A stretch of DNA of 64,000 nt from an uncultured Barnesiella sp. (GCA_944320015.1 CALUFO010000001.1:124001-188000); one strand, 5' to 3'; positions 37,327-46,665 are shown, counted from the stretch's first letter. Numbers and translations: made by a program. The notes: generated by a model not told the origin, from the letters alone.

Positions 37327-38196
37327 TCAATGGGTTTCTTGTAAAAGTTTTATGCAATGCGACAGGCTTTCGTACCAGTGCGGTATGGCGAGCCCGTAGG
37401 TCTGTTTTATTTTGCTCTTGTCGAGTACGCTGTAAAACGGGCGGTGTGCCCGGCTGGGGTACTCGTCGCTGCGGATAGGCTTCACCCGGCAGGTGGTGAT
37501 GCCGGCCAGCCGGTGAATGGCGACGGTAAAGTCGTACCAACTGCAAGCCCCTTCGTCCGAGAAGTGGTATATGCCCGGCACAAACGTCTCGGCGTGTAAT
37601 ACGGCGAGAATGGCCTGTGCCAAGTCGGCAGCGCAGGTGGGGGTGCCCACTTGGTCGGCCACGACCGACAACTCTTCGCGCTCGGAGCCTAAACGCATCA
37701 TTGTTTTCACAAAATTGTTGCCATAGGGCGAGTAGAGCCATGCCGTGCGGATAATGACGCTTTCGGGGCAGAGGCGTTGCAAGGCCTGTTCGCCTTCGAG
37801 TTTGGTCGATCCGTAGACCGATTGCGGGTCGGGAGTCATCTCCTCGGTATAAGGACGGTAACCCCGGCCGTCAAACACATAGTCGGTCGAGATGTGTATC
37901 ATGCGGGCTCCGCGTTCGGCTGCCGCGCGGGCTAAATTTTCAACAGCCACGGCGTTGATTTTGCGGCATAGTTCCACATTATCCTCGGCCTTGTCGACTT
38001 GTGTATAGGCCGCGCAGTTGACGATATAGTCCACCCGATTGTCGACGACGGTGCGTTTCACCGCTTCGGCGTCGCAAATGTCCAACTCGGCCACATCGGT
38101 AAAGAGGCATTCGAAGCGGTTGTCGTCTTCCAATACGTTACGCATTTCGTGCCCCAACTGGCCATTGGCTCCGGTGATAAGTATCTTTTTTCTCAT
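37327..38196 (-). CDS. rfbD: dTDP-4-dehydrorhamnose reductase
   Basis: 289 residues, short-chain dehydrogenase fold. NADP-binding motif [12 protein letters not shown] at the N-terminus and catalytic YGSTKLEGE (Tyr-x3-Lys); the family signature STDYVFDG is also present. It makes dTDP-L-rhamnose, the last step of the pathway, for surface polysaccharides. It lies 14 bases after the DUF4924 gene and 4 before prfC. The other rhamnose genes are not in this window. Confidence 0.94.
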   Translation of the reverse strand: MRKKILITGANGQLGHEMRNVLEDDNRFECLFTDVAELDICDAEAVKRTVVDNRVDYIVNCAAYTQVDKAEDNVELCRKINAVAVENLARAAAERGARMIHISTDYVFDGRGYRPYTEEMTPDPQSVYGSTKLEGEQALQRLCPESVIIRTAWLYSPYGNNFVKTMMRLGSEREELSVVADQVGTPTCAADLAQAILAVLHAETFVPGIYHFSDEGACSWYDFTVAIHRLAGITTCRVKPIRSDEYPSRAHRPFYSVLDKSKIKQTYGLAIPHWYESLSHCIKLLQETH

Positions 38197-38210
38197 CTCG
38201 TGGTATGATT

Positions 38211-38765
38211 TTATTCGTCGTCTTCCAGTTTCAACTCGCCGGCCTTGTCTTGCTTATACTTCTCGGCGAGTAGGGCGAGGAACGACGATATTTGTTGTAT
38301 TGCTTTGAGTGTGTCGGGGCTGATTTCTTTCTTCTGCAATCGCAGCAGCAGTACCCCATACAATGCGTTGAAACAACTCTCCAATTCGCCCGCTTTTTCT
38401 TCTCCCGATTTGGCCCGCAGTTCCACGATATAGGGCAGGGTCTTGAAAAAGGTAGCTCCATAAAAAGGTTCGCGGGGCGATTTGAGCAGACGCAAATGCA
38501 GGTCGGTGAGGTCGATAAGCACGTTTTTGTTCAATTGCAGGTGCCCCTTCTTTTCCACCCCTTCGGAGCGCATCATGTCGATGAGCGATTCGTACCACTC
38601 CCGCATGCTCTTTTTCTGTTCTTCGGTCAAATCATAAGGGTCGATGATGTGTTTCTGTATTTGGTCTATGTCCAGCCCGTAAGCCCGGATAATATCCTCG
38701 ATTTGCCACATATACAACAGATATTCGGCAATATTCTCCCTCTTTTTCTGGCTGGCTATGATCAT
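38211..38765 (-). CDS. DUF4924 family protein
   Basis: 184 residues from the start at 38765 (MIIASQKKRENIAEYLLYMW); a longer frame to 38843 adds an unconserved leader. It is an acidic, helix-rich cytoplasmic protein without motifs I can tie to an activity. The family is widespread in Bacteroidales and commonly adjacent to rfbD and prfC, as here. Function unknown. Confidence 0.8.
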   Translation of the reverse strand: MIIASQKKRENIAEYLLYMWQIEDIIRAYGLDIDQIQKHIIDPYDLTEEQKKSMREWYESLIDMMRSEGVEKKGHLQLNKNVLIDLTDLHLRLLKSPREPFYGATFFKTLPYIVELRAKSGEEKAGELESCFNALYGVLLLRLQKKEISPDTLKAIQQISSFLALLAEKYKQDKAGELKLEDDE

Positions 38766-38950
38766 GCGCTTGTCGATTTGGATTGTTTCTCTTTCGGTGA
38801 GGCTCCCCGGTGTATCGTGACTTGCCTCCGAAATCGGGTGCAAATTTAATGAAAATCGTTTGCTGCCGCAATGTTGCCGGATATAAAAATGATACGAGGG
38901 ATTTAAACTCCTCCTCTTTGGCTTTCAAGTGACAGGGGATAGTTTTAAAC

Positions 38951-38989
38951 TTCTCCTCTGTGTTTCCCGCAAGGGGAATATAGGGAGAG
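38951..38989. repeat. Hairpin repeat H3
   Basis: TTCTCCTCTGTGTTTCCC pairs with GGGGAATATAGGGAGAG around a short loop. It carries flanks shared with the 29722 copy (GAGTGCxGTAGGCGA). Confidence 0.65.
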
Positions 38990-39086
38990 TGCCGTAGGCG
39001 AGGGAATTTTAAACTCCTCCTCTGCTCGGCGATAGCCGGGATAGGGGTGGTGGCGCTTCCGGAGGGGCAGGGCGGGGGAGAAAAAG

Positions 39087-39124
39087 AAAACCGCCGTTAC
39101 ATCATATTTTGCAGCGGCGGTTTT
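39087..39124 (-). terminator. Terminator of the thioredoxin-like gene
   Basis: On the minus strand AAAACCGCCG pairs with CGGCGGTTTT and runs on into a T-rich tail (TTTTCTTTTTCTCC). It starts 3 bases after the stop codon. Confidence 0.75.
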
Positions 39125-39126
39125 GA

Positions 39127-39618
39127 TTATTGACGAATAAGTTTTGTCAATTGGTCTGGATTCGGGTTCTTGGCAATGATGACACCCTCGGGCGAAATCA
39201 GATAACTGGCGAATCCTTTGCTCAGACGATAATCGTCGAATGTGTTTGACGACGATACGTCTTTGTCATAAAATTGGGTAGCAGTGTCGAGTCTGTCTCG
39301 TTTGACAATTTCTTCAAAGACCTTGCGGTTGGTATCGAACGATACCGATACGAGACTGATGTTTTCGATACGGTTTTTGTCTATTTCCCGGGCGAATCGT
39401 ATATTCTCCATGCGCGACGGAGCGTCGTATCCTGCCCAAAAATTCAACAAAACGTATTGGCCTTTCAATGATTGGAGCGAGACCGGGCCTTCGGCATTTT
39501 GCAGTTGCAACATGGGGGCATGCTCTCCCTCTTTTAATCCCGTCTCTACGGGGTTGAAAGCCGACGAAAACAGTAAGACTAACGCCAGCATACCAATAAC
39601 TGACTTGGTTTTCTTCAT
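39127..39618 (-). CDS. Thioredoxin-like (TlpA/AhpC-TSA) protein without redox cysteines
   Basis: 163 residues, signal peptide (about 1-21), then a thioredoxin fold (PMLQLQNAEGPVSLQSLKGQ; LLNFWAGYDAPSR; SVSFDTNRK; ISPEGVIIAKNP). In active family members the segment after NFW reads like ASWCPPC; here it is AGYDAPS, with Asp65 and Ser68 in the cysteine positions. The mature protein has no cysteine, so it cannot act as a thiol oxidoreductase. It is more likely a binding or scaffold protein in the periplasm. It is monocistronic with its own terminator. Confidence 0.82.
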   Translation of the reverse strand: MKKTKSVIGMLALVLLFSSAFNPVETGLKEGEHAPMLQLQNAEGPVSLQSLKGQYVLLNFWAGYDAPSRMENIRFAREIDKNRIENISLVSVSFDTNRKVFEEIVKRDRLDTATQFYDKDVSSSNTFDDYRLSKGFASYLISPEGVIIAKNPNPDQLTKLIRQ

Positions 39619-40082
39619 AATGAAGTGTTATGGTTGATACTAAATCTGACGTTGGGGCGTCACACCGAAACGGCAGACCCCGCTGATTTTCAGCGGTTAG
39701 TTCCTCTCGCTCGGGACGCTTCCTTCGCTACCGGGAACCCATAAATTTGGCTGCAAAATTGGCGGCTTTTAGGGAATTAACCAAATTTTGAGCTGAGTTT
39801 AACATTTTGCAAACGGTAATAATTTGTGTATCAGTGTATTGTATAGATGTTAACATTCGTATTACCTGCGGGTGAATGCCGTCTGTTATACTATCTTTGG
39901 ATAAGATAAGATGCGGTTCGGCATAGGACAAATTGAAAACTTTGTTTTCCATTTGTCTCTGCGCTCTCCTTTCACTATCTTTGCACACGATGCTATGAGA
40001 AGCGTTGCTCGATTAGCCATTGAGAGAAGTTTGCCACGGAGCTTGTCGCTCGAGTGGAGTATTAACGTAAGATGTATAATAA
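39619..40082. other. Intergenic region with GC-rich hairpin block and promoter repeat
   Basis: Between divergent genes. About 39640-39745 is GC-rich, with the perfect hairpin CCGCTGA-TTT-TCAGCGG near 39679-39695, and resembles no family I recognise; 39750-39890 is AT-rich without features; 39892-39983 is promoter repeat R2; 39984-40082 is the serB leader. Confidence 0.5.
39892..39983 (+). repeat. Promoter repeat R2, upstream of serB
   Basis: Bounded by TATCTTTG on both sides (39892-39899 and 39976-39983). Contains GGATAAGATAAGATGCGG, the inverted repeat GACAAAT-T-GAAAAC / GTTTTC-C-ATTTGTC, -33 TTTG at 39952-39955 and a 20-nt spacer to the right-hand TATCTTTG. The serB start is 99 bases downstream. 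Confidence 0.8.
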
Positions 40083-41309
40083 ATGAAACCGAAAACCGAA
40101 ATTATACTGATCAACATATCGGGTGATGACAAACCGGGTGTGACAACCGCTTTGGCCGAGGTTTTGGCTCGTTACGATGCGTTTATTCTCGATATAGGCC
40201 AGGCCGATATCCACCACACGCTCTCGTTGGGTATCTTGTTCAAAACCGACGAGACCAAGTCGGGCGATATTCTTAAAGACTTGTTGTTCAAGGCTTATGA
40301 GCTTGATGTGAATATTCGTTTCTCGCCTATTAGCGAAGAGGAATATACCAGTTGGGTGGGGCTGCAAGGGAAGAACCGCTATATCATTACCATATTGGGG
40401 CGTTGCATTACCGCCCGGCAAATCGGCGAGGTGACTCGCATTGTGGCCGAGCAGGGGCTGAACATCGACGCCATTCAACGCCTCACCGGTCGTATCCCTC
40501 TCGACGAGAGTATTCGCGCCCCCAAGTCGTGTATCGAGTTGTCGGTGCGGGGAACTCCCAAGGATAAGGTGGGCATGCAGTCGTCGTTTATGCAGCTTTC
40601 ATCGCAGTTAGGCATGGATATATCTTTGCAGGAAGACAGCATTTACCGCCGCTGCCGCCGGCTGATATGCTTCGATATGGACTCTACGCTCATAGAGACC
40701 GAGGTAATTGACGAGTTGGCCATGAGAGCCGGGGTAGGCGACGAGGTGAAAGCCATAACCGAGTCGGCCATGCGTGGAGAAATCGATTTCTGCGAAAGTT
40801 TCGCTCGTCGGGTGAGCTTGTTGAAAGGCTTGGACGAGTCGGTGATGAAAGAGATTGCCGAATCGCTGCCCGTTGCCGAGGGCGTGGACCGCTTGATGCA
40901 GGTATTGAAACGAGCCGGATTCAAGATAGCCATTCTTTCGGGAGGGTTTACCTACTTCGGAAATTATCTGAAACAGCGCTATGGAATCGACTATGTGTAT
41001 GCCAACGAGTTGGAAATCGTCGATGGAAAACTCACCGGGCGCTATGTGGGCGATATTGTGGACGGCCGGCGGAAAGCCGAGCTCCTCAAACTGATCGCTC
41101 AGGTGGAAAACGTGAATATCGCCCAGACGATAGCTGTGGGCGACGGCGCCAACGACCTGCCCATGTTGAGCACGGCCGGATTGGGAATCGCCTACCACGC
41201 CAAACCGAAAGTGAAGGAAAATGCAAGTCAGTCGATTTCTACGATAGGACTCGACGGAGTGCTTTACTTTATCGGATTCAAAGATTCGTTTATCTCCGAG
41301 ACGAATTGA
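40083..41309 (+). CDS. serB: Phosphoserine phosphatase with N-terminal ACT domains
   Basis: 408 residues. Two ACT-like regulatory domains (about 5-180; IILINISGDDKPGVTTALAE) precede a HAD phosphatase domain with DMDSTLIETEVIDELA (nucleophile Asp198, acid Asp200), SGGFTYFG and AVGDGANDLPML. It dephosphorylates phosphoserine in the last step of serine synthesis. The ACT domains suggest feedback control by an amino acid. It is driven by promoter repeat R2 and followed after 49 bases by the patatin gene. Confidence 0.95.
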   Translation: MKPKTEIILINISGDDKPGVTTALAEVLARYDAFILDIGQADIHHTLSLGILFKTDETKSGDILKDLLFKAYELDVNIRFSPISEEEYTSWVGLQGKNRYIITILGRCITARQIGEVTRIVAEQGLNIDAIQRLTGRIPLDESIRAPKSCIELSVRGTPKDKVGMQSSFMQLSSQLGMDISLQEDSIYRRCRRLICFDMDSTLIETEVIDELAMRAGVGDEVKAITESAMRGEIDFCESFARRVSLLKGLDESVMKEIAESLPVAEGVDRLMQVLKRAGFKIAILSGGFTYFGNYLKQRYGIDYVYANELEIVDGKLTGRYVGDIVDGRRKAELLKLIAQVENVNIAQTIAVGDGANDLPMLSTAGLGIAYHAKPKVKENASQSISTIGLDGVLYFIGFKDSFISETN

Positions 41310-41358
41310 TATTGAAGCAAGATTATTTATACGATCGTTGTAAACGGAGTGATTAACT

Positions 41359-43647
41359 ATGAAACGATTTTTGCTGATTCTCTTTGCCGCTTTTTGTGTG
41401 TCGATGCAATCGCACGGCCAGACCGTAGGTCTGGTTTTGAGCGGGGGCGGGGCTAAGGGAATAGCGCACATAGGTATTATCAAAGCGCTCGAAGAAAACA
41501 ATGTTCCCATAGACTATGTGGCGGGCACGTCGATGGGGGCCATTGTGGGTGCGTGGTATGCCATGGGCTACACGCCCGACGACATGTTGAACCTGATTCT
41601 TTCCGAGGATTTCAGTATGTGGTCCCGCGGGATATTGGACGAGCGCTATATCTATTATTTTAAGAAGCCTGAGCCTTCGCCCGAAATCGTTTCGTTCAAT
41701 ATTGCGTTGCAAGACTCCACGAAACTGGAACCTCATTTTTTGCCCAATAGCCTCATCAACCATTTCCCCATGAACTATGGCTTTATGAGGCTGTTTGCCC
41801 CCTATTCGGCGCAGTGCGATGGCAACTTCGACAACCTGTTTGTGCCGTTCAGGGCTGTCGCTTCCGACGTGTATCACAAGCGGGCGTTAGTGATGAAAGA
41901 CGGCGATCTGGGCGATGCCGTGAGGGCTTCGATGACCTTCCCGTTTGTGTTCAAGCCCATAGAGATAGACAGTGTGTTGGTATATGACGGTGGTATTTAT
42001 AACAACTTTCCCGTCGATGTGATGAAAGCCGATTTCAATCCCGATATTATTATCGGCAGCATCGTTGCCGCAAAAATCGATAAGCCGAAGGAAAACGACA
42101 TTATCAACCAAATCGAAAACATGGTCATGCAAAAAAGCGATTATACGCTCGACCCGGAAGATGGAATTTTGATGCGTTTCGATTTGAGCGATGTAGGTTT
42201 GCTCGACTTTCCCAAAGCCCAGCAAATCGCCCAAATCGGCTATGATTACACGATGTCGATTATGGATTCGATCAAAAGCCGCATTCCCCGGGAACTGTCG
42301 CAGGAAACCCGCCAGTTGCAGCGAATGGTTTTCAAAAGCAAAACTCCAGACCTCGTCTTTAAAGATGTATCGGTCGAGGGCGGAAACCACCAGCAGCAGG
42401 AGTATATCAAGCGACAGTTCGAGACCGACGATACGTTCACCGAGGAGCAGGCCAAAGCGTCTTACTATAAGACCATATCCGATGGGAAGATATTCGACTT
42501 GATACCGCATGCCCGTTACGATAAGGAGAGCGGACTTTTCGACCTCGATTTGAAAGCAAACGTGCATGACCAGCTGGCCGTGGGAATAGGCGGTTTTATC
42601 TCTTCGACCAGTTCCAATCAAGTATGTATCGGAGCCCACTATCGCACGGTGAGCCTTAATTCGCTCGATCTCGATTTGACCGGGCAGATAGGACAGTCGT
42701 ATATCTCGGGAGTGTTCTCGTCGCGCTTCGACCTGAAAACCCCCATACCCATGTACTTGAATTTGCAGGCCGTTGCTGCCCGGCAAAAGTTCTATCAAAA
42801 TGAAACACTTTTCTATTCCGACCGCATGCCGTCGTTCATCACACAGTCCGAACAATATGTGAAACTGCGGTTGGGGCTGCCGTTCCTCATCAGTTCGAAA
42901 GCCATCGTTTCGGTAGGGTATGGAAGGATGTCCGATAGATATTATCAATCCAATACGGTGGATTTCTCTAAAAACGAACAAGACAGGAGCCGCTACGACC
43001 TCTTTGTCGCCTCGATGAAATTCGACCGGAACAACTTGAACCATTATATGTATCCTACCTCGGGAACCGATTGCTCGGTGTTGGGATTACTCGCATATGG
43101 TAAAGAGCGCTTTACACCCTACGATACAGGTTTGCAGCCCAACAGCAAGCAAACCCTCTCGTGGTTGCAGCTCGAAGGCAATATACACACTTATATCCCT
43201 TTTGGCGATAAATTCGTGTTGGGTGTGCGGGGGAAAGCTGTCGTGTCGAGTAAAGGCCTGTTGAGCAACTATACCTCCACGTTGATACAGGCTCCGGCAT
43301 TTACCCCTACACCTCACAGCAAGACGATTTTCAACCCGGCGTTTCGCTCTACGCAATATCTGGCAGCCGGGGTGATACCCGTGTGGAAAATCCTGAACAA
43401 CCTGCAATTCCGCAACGAGTTCTATCTTTTTGCGCCTTTCCGTCAAATCTACGAGGGCGAGGGCATGCTCCCATATTACGGCAAGGCTTTCACCAAATAT
43501 CACTTTATGGGCGAAAGTTCCGTGGTGCTTAACCTGTCCTTTGCCTCGATAAGCCTCTATGCTAACTACTACGACTATCCGGCTCGTAATTGGAATTTCG
43601 GTGTAAACATAGGACTTCTCGTGTTCAGCCCTAAATTCCTCGAATAA
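41359..43647 (+). CDS. Patatin-like phospholipase with outer-membrane barrel
   Basis: 762 residues. Signal peptide (ending QSHGQ), patatin domain (about 25-300) with oxyanion motif SGGGAKG, nucleophile Ser58 in GTSMG and catalytic Asp210 in YDGGIYNNF. A POTRA-like segment (about 330-400, VFKDVSVEGGNHQQQEYIKRQF) and a beta-barrel domain (about 400-762, ending NFGVNIGLLVFSPKFLE) follow, as in PlpD-type type V-d autotransporters. It would present or retain a phospholipase at the outer membrane. Substrates are unknown. Confidence 0.88.
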   Translation: MKRFLLILFAAFCVSMQSHGQTVGLVLSGGGAKGIAHIGIIKALEENNVPIDYVAGTSMGAIVGAWYAMGYTPDDMLNLILSEDFSMWSRGILDERYIYYFKKPEPSPEIVSFNIALQDSTKLEPHFLPNSLINHFPMNYGFMRLFAPYSAQCDGNFDNLFVPFRAVASDVYHKRALVMKDGDLGDAVRASMTFPFVFKPIEIDSVLVYDGGIYNNFPVDVMKADFNPDIIIGSIVAAKIDKPKENDIINQIENMVMQKSDYTLDPEDGILMRFDLSDVGLLDFPKAQQIAQIGYDYTMSIMDSIKSRIPRELSQETRQLQRMVFKSKTPDLVFKDVSVEGGNHQQQEYIKRQFETDDTFTEEQAKASYYKTISDGKIFDLIPHARYDKESGLFDLDLKANVHDQLAVGIGGFISSTSSNQVCIGAHYRTVSLNSLDLDLTGQIGQSYISGVFSSRFDLKTPIPMYLNLQAVAARQKFYQNETLFYSDRMPSFITQSEQYVKLRLGLPFLISSKAIVSVGYGRMSDRYYQSNTVDFSKNEQDRSRYDLFVASMKFDRNNLNHYMYPTSGTDCSVLGLLAYGKERFTPYDTGLQPNSKQTLSWLQLEGNIHTYIPFGDKFVLGVRGKAVVSSKGLLSNYTSTLIQAPAFTPTPHSKTIFNPAFRSTQYLAAGVIPVWKILNNLQFRNEFYLFAPFRQIYEGEGMLPYYGKAFTKYHFMGESSVVLNLSFASISLYANYYDYPARNWNFGVNIGLLVFSPKFLE

Positions 43648-43751
43648 AAAAACAGTTCCCTATTCACTTGAAAATAGGTGCGATAGCGATTTCTTGAAAG
43701 ATAATAGATAAAAAAATGCGATAAAAAGATACGGCGGAATAAAATTATTTC

Positions 43752-43759
43752 TATCTTTG
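43752..43759 (+). promoter_or_regulatory. -7 box for the tRNA-Arg pair
   Basis: TATCTTTG ends 11 bases before the first tRNA; no convincing -33 box. Confidence 0.5.
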
Positions 43760-43770
43760 CAACCGCAAAC

Positions 43771-43844
43771 GGCTCCGTAGCTTAACTGAATAGAGCATCT
43801 GACTACGGATCAGAAGGTTACAGGTTTGAATCCTGTCGGAGTCA
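43771..43844 (+). tRNA. tRNA-Arg (ACG), copy 1
   Basis: Cloverleaf folds: acceptor GGCTCCG/CGGAGTC (one G-T), anticodon stem TCTGA/TCAGA around CTACGGA, anticodon ACG, T-arm ACAGG/CCTGT. No CCA is encoded. Confidence 0.93.
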
Positions 43845-43901
43845 CTCAATGCTAAACTCGTCCGAGCGAGGGCGGGGAATATGAAAAAACAGATTAGGAA
43901 T

Positions 43902-43978
43902 GGCTCCGTAGCTTAACTGAATAGAGCATCTGACTACGGATCAGAAGGTTACAGGTTTGAATCCTGTCGGAGTCACCA
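43902..43978 (+). tRNA. tRNA-Arg (ACG), copy 2
   Basis: Identical to copy 1 over the whole mature body, 57 bases downstream, but followed by CCA (43976-43978), so the 3' end may be encoded or this may be chance. Confidence 0.93.
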
Positions 43979-44013
43979 AGAGGCAGTCGTTTGTGCGGTT
44001 GCCTCTTTTTTTG
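43978..44013 (+). terminator. Terminator after the tRNA pair
   Basis: AAGAGGCA pairs with TGCCTCTT and is followed by TTTTTTTG. Confidence 0.8.
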
Positions 44014-44116
44014 TAAAGACAGGAAAATGTATTCATCGAGAAACGGGTAACGCTTCTTTCTTTTCGCTCCCCCCTTTCGTCAATCAGTGACGCGGACTTG
44101 CGAGCCCCTATGTCAC

Positions 44117-44287
44117 TTAGCCGACTCGCACAAGATTGATAATCTGACGATTGTCTTTATTCTCATACACCGCAACCTCGCCTGTGTTAATGTCTACTAC
44201 GATATGGATTGCTATGCCATCGGCCGTGCGGGTGCCATTGATGGTGTATGTTCCGGCGGCGACATACAATGGCTTATTTGAAAAATA
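44117..44287 (-). pseudogene. Possible remnant of a small protein gene downstream of tatC
   Basis: An open frame of about 56 codons lacks an ATG but reads like real protein: NKPLYVAAGTYTINGTRTAD, then GIAIHIVVDINTGEVAVYE and a C-terminal INLVRVG before TAA. It could begin at a TTG (44269). It lies just downstream of tatC on the same strand. I do not recognise the family; loss of the 5' end is the simplest reading. Bases 44014-44116 beside it show nothing. Confidence 0.35.
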
Positions 44288-44310
44288 ACTTTATCCCTTC
44301 TCGCCGGGTG

Positions 44311-45156
44311 TTATTTCCGGGAAGGCGATTTGTCGGGCGACACTTCCTCTTCGTCCTCTGTCCCTTTCGTGTCGGGTTTTACAACCAGCGCGCTCAGTTC
44401 ATAGAGCCCATAGAGCGGAATAAACACGACCGAGAGGGTGAAAGGGTCGCTCGAAGGAGTGATGAAGGCGGCCAAAGTGAGTAGAATGACAATGGCGTGT
44501 CGGCGATAGGTTTTGAAAAAATGCCGTGTGATAAGTCCCATATTCGACAAGAGCCAGCAGAGAAGGGGCAATTCGAACACGAGCCCCATAATAAAATTGA
44601 GGGTGAGGAAATTGCTCATGTAGGAGTCGAGCGAGATTTGGTTGGGCACCATTTCGCTCACTTGGTATTCGGCCAAGAATCGCAGTGTGAGCGGGAATAC
44701 AAGGAAATAGCCTACGCCCACGCCGATAAAAAACATGATGTTTCCCGCCAGAAACGCTCCCCGGGCATGGCGTTTCTCGCCGGCATACAATCCGGGGCTG
44801 ATGAACGTCCACAGTTGGTATATGACATAGGGGAATGCCACCAGCAGGGCAATCCACATGGACGTGCTCATGTGGATAAAAAATTGCGAAGCCAATTGTA
44901 TGTTGATGAGTTTCACCTCGAAATGGTCGTTACAGAAATCGGGCAGGATAGAGGTGTGCTGGCTTAAATCGCACAATAGTCGATATAGGACGAAATCGGA
45001 GTGGCAGGGAGCCAAGATAATGCGATCGAAGATATGAGGCATGAGCGCAAAAAAGACTATTGCCAAAAGGACAATGGCGCCTATCGAGCGCAAGAGCATT
45101 TTGCGCAGGTCGTCGACATGATCCCAAAAACTCATTTCTTTCAAATCGTTGGCCAT
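44311..45156 (-). CDS. tatC: Sec-independent translocase subunit TatC
   Basis: 281 residues with six predicted membrane helices. The N-terminus MSFWDHVDDLRKMLLRS and the FxP-type YQLWTFISPGLYAGEKRHA match TatC. It is the receptor for twin-arginine signals; the PUL FAD oxidoreductase is one likely client. tatA lies 98 bases upstream on the same strand. The C-terminal 25 residues are charged and cytoplasmic. Confidence 0.95.
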   Translation of the reverse strand: MANDLKEMSFWDHVDDLRKMLLRSIGAIVLLAIVFFALMPHIFDRIILAPCHSDFVLYRLLCDLSQHTSILPDFCNDHFEVKLINIQLASQFFIHMSTSMWIALLVAFPYVIYQLWTFISPGLYAGEKRHARGAFLAGNIMFFIGVGVGYFLVFPLTLRFLAEYQVSEMVPNQISLDSYMSNFLTLNFIMGLVFELPLLCWLLSNMGLITRHFFKTYRRHAIVILLTLAAFITPSSDPFTLSVVFIPLYGLYELSALVVKPDTKGTEDEEEVSPDKSPSRK

Positions 45157-45254
45157 GAAAACACAGGGGGCTATGCAAGTAATAAAACCGCAGGTTCATA
45201 GGCGTCTACGCCAAGCTCCCACGGCAGTTCGGTTCGAGAAAAACGTATCGGCTG

Positions 45255-45485
45255 TTATTGGTTCTCTTCTCTTTTTTTCTCTTTGGAGTTCGACGGCGGA
45301 GTGTTTATTTCCTCCTCGATGTCGCTCATTCCCTTTTTGAAGCTACGCACACCTTTTCCTATGCCGTGCATCAGTTCGGGTATCTTTCGGCCGCCGAACA
45401 GGAGCAAAATGATTACCACGATGATGATAAGTTCGGTAGTGCCGAGGTTCCCAAAGAGCAACAATATTGCAGAGAGTGTATTCAT
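45255..45485 (-). CDS. tatA: Sec-independent translocase subunit TatA
   Basis: 76 residues: one membrane helix (about 17-34, [18 protein letters not shown]) followed by the amphipathic [19 protein letters not shown] and a charged tail. The FGGRKIPEL hinge is diagnostic. It forms the pore of the Tat system with TatC. No separate tatB is present nearby, so a minimal TatA-TatC system is likely. Confidence 0.94.
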   Translation of the reverse strand: MNTLSAILLLFGNLGTTELIIIVVIILLLFGGRKIPELMHGIGKGVRSFKKGMSDIEEEINTPPSNSKEKKREENQ

Positions 45486-45681
45486 TTTTGATTCAGTGTT
45501 TAGATGTTATTTATTCAGCGGGAACAAAATAAGGAAGAATATTTGTATAATACAACAAATCTGTATCAAAATTGATTAATGTGCCGGGCAAAAGCACAAT
45601 TTTCCGTGCGCTCGATTTTTGTTTTGCCGCCCGATTTTGTCTTGTCATTTGGAGGTTAAAAAATATATTGATTTGTAAAAG

Positions 45682-45712
45682 TTTGCCGGTACTGATAAAA
45701 TGATTAACTTTG
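45682..45712 (+). promoter_or_regulatory. fabD promoter
   Basis: TTTG at 45682-45685, 19-nt spacer, TAACTTTG at 45705-45712; start codon 48 bases downstream. The rest of the tatA-fabD gap (45486-45681) shows nothing else. Confidence 0.65.
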
Positions 45713-45760
45713 CAGCGATTTTGAAATAAGGAATTTTTTCCGTAATTAAAAACAGTAGAA

Positions 45761-46642
45761 ATGAAAGCATTTGTATTTCCCGGACAAGGGGCACAATTCG
45801 TAGGTATGGGAAAGGACCTCTACGAGAACAACCCCATAGCCAAAGAGATGTTCGATAAGGCCAACGAGATATTGGGCTTCAATATCACCGACCTGATGTT
45901 TAACGGAACCGACGAGGATTTGCGCCAGACCAAAGTTACCCAGCCTGCTATTTTCCTGCACTCGGTGATTCTGGCCAAGACGATGGGCGACGATTTCAAC
46001 CCCGATATGGTAGCCGGCCACTCGCTGGGCGAATTCTCGGCATTGGTTGCCGCCGGAGCTTTGTCGTTTGAAGACGGTTTGCGCCTCGTGTCGGCTCGTG
46101 CCCAAGCCATGCAGAAAGCTTGTGAGAAGACCCCCTCGACAATGGCTGCCGTATTGGCCTTGCCCGACGCCAAAGTCGAAGAGTTGTGCGCCTCGGTTAC
46201 CGAGGGTGTGGTGGTTCCTGCCAACTATAACTGCCCGGGACAAGTCGTTATATCGGGCTCTATCGAGGGCGTCGACGCCGCTTGCGCCAAGATGCTCGAA
46301 GCCGGAGCCAAACGTGCGTTGAAACTGAAAGTGGGTGGAGCCTTCCACTCGCCGCTCATGGAGCCTGCCCGTGCCGAATTGGCCGACGCTATCGCCCATA
46401 CCGATTTTCATGCGCCCCAATGCCCGGTTTATCAAAACGTAAATGCCGAGCCGCAGACTGACCCCGAGGCCATTAAGAAAAATCTTATCGCCCAGTTGAC
46501 GGCTCCCGTGCGTTGGACCCAGTCGGTTCAAAACATGATTGCTGCCGGCGCCGATACCTTTATCGAGGTAGGTCCCGGTGCCGTTCTGCAAGGATTGGTT
46601 AAGAAAATTTCGTCGGAAGTAGCTACTTCGGGCGTACAGTAA
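45761..46642 (+). CDS. fabD: Malonyl-CoA:ACP transacylase
   Basis: 293 residues. N-terminal FPGQGAQFVGMGKDLYE, nucleophile Ser88 in GHSLGEFSAL, and AFHSPLMEPA with the catalytic histidine. It loads malonyl groups onto ACP for fatty-acid synthesis in the cytoplasm. It is a single-gene unit with a good promoter and a terminator. Confidence 0.96.
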   Translation: MKAFVFPGQGAQFVGMGKDLYENNPIAKEMFDKANEILGFNITDLMFNGTDEDLRQTKVTQPAIFLHSVILAKTMGDDFNPDMVAGHSLGEFSALVAAGALSFEDGLRLVSARAQAMQKACEKTPSTMAAVLALPDAKVEELCASVTEGVVVPANYNCPGQVVISGSIEGVDAACAKMLEAGAKRALKLKVGGAFHSPLMEPARAELADAIAHTDFHAPQCPVYQNVNAEPQTDPEAIKKNLIAQLTAPVRWTQSVQNMIAAGADTFIEVGPGAVLQGLVKKISSEVATSGVQ

Positions 46643-46665
46643 TCGATAGGAAATCGAGATAAAAG

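Larger units (their letters stand above)
38766..39126. other. Intergenic repeat region
   Basis: 360 bases without a credible gene. It contains several AAACTCCTCCTCTG-type blocks (about 38910, 38949, 39014), hairpin repeat H3, a GCTCGGCGATAG block at about 39026, and the terminator of the downstream thioredoxin-like gene. Confidence 0.65.

Noticed and set aside
39728..39988. 86-codon minus-strand frame upstream of serB
   Set aside because: Half of it is promoter repeat R2 read backwards.
39994..40126. Short plus-strand frame overlapping the serB start
   Set aside because: Could be a leader peptide, but there is no amino-acid-rich stretch, attenuator hairpin or good ribosome site.
43771..43978. 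tRNA pair as an integration (att) site
   Set aside because: The duplicate is a whole functional tRNA and no integrase or mobile genes lie nearby.
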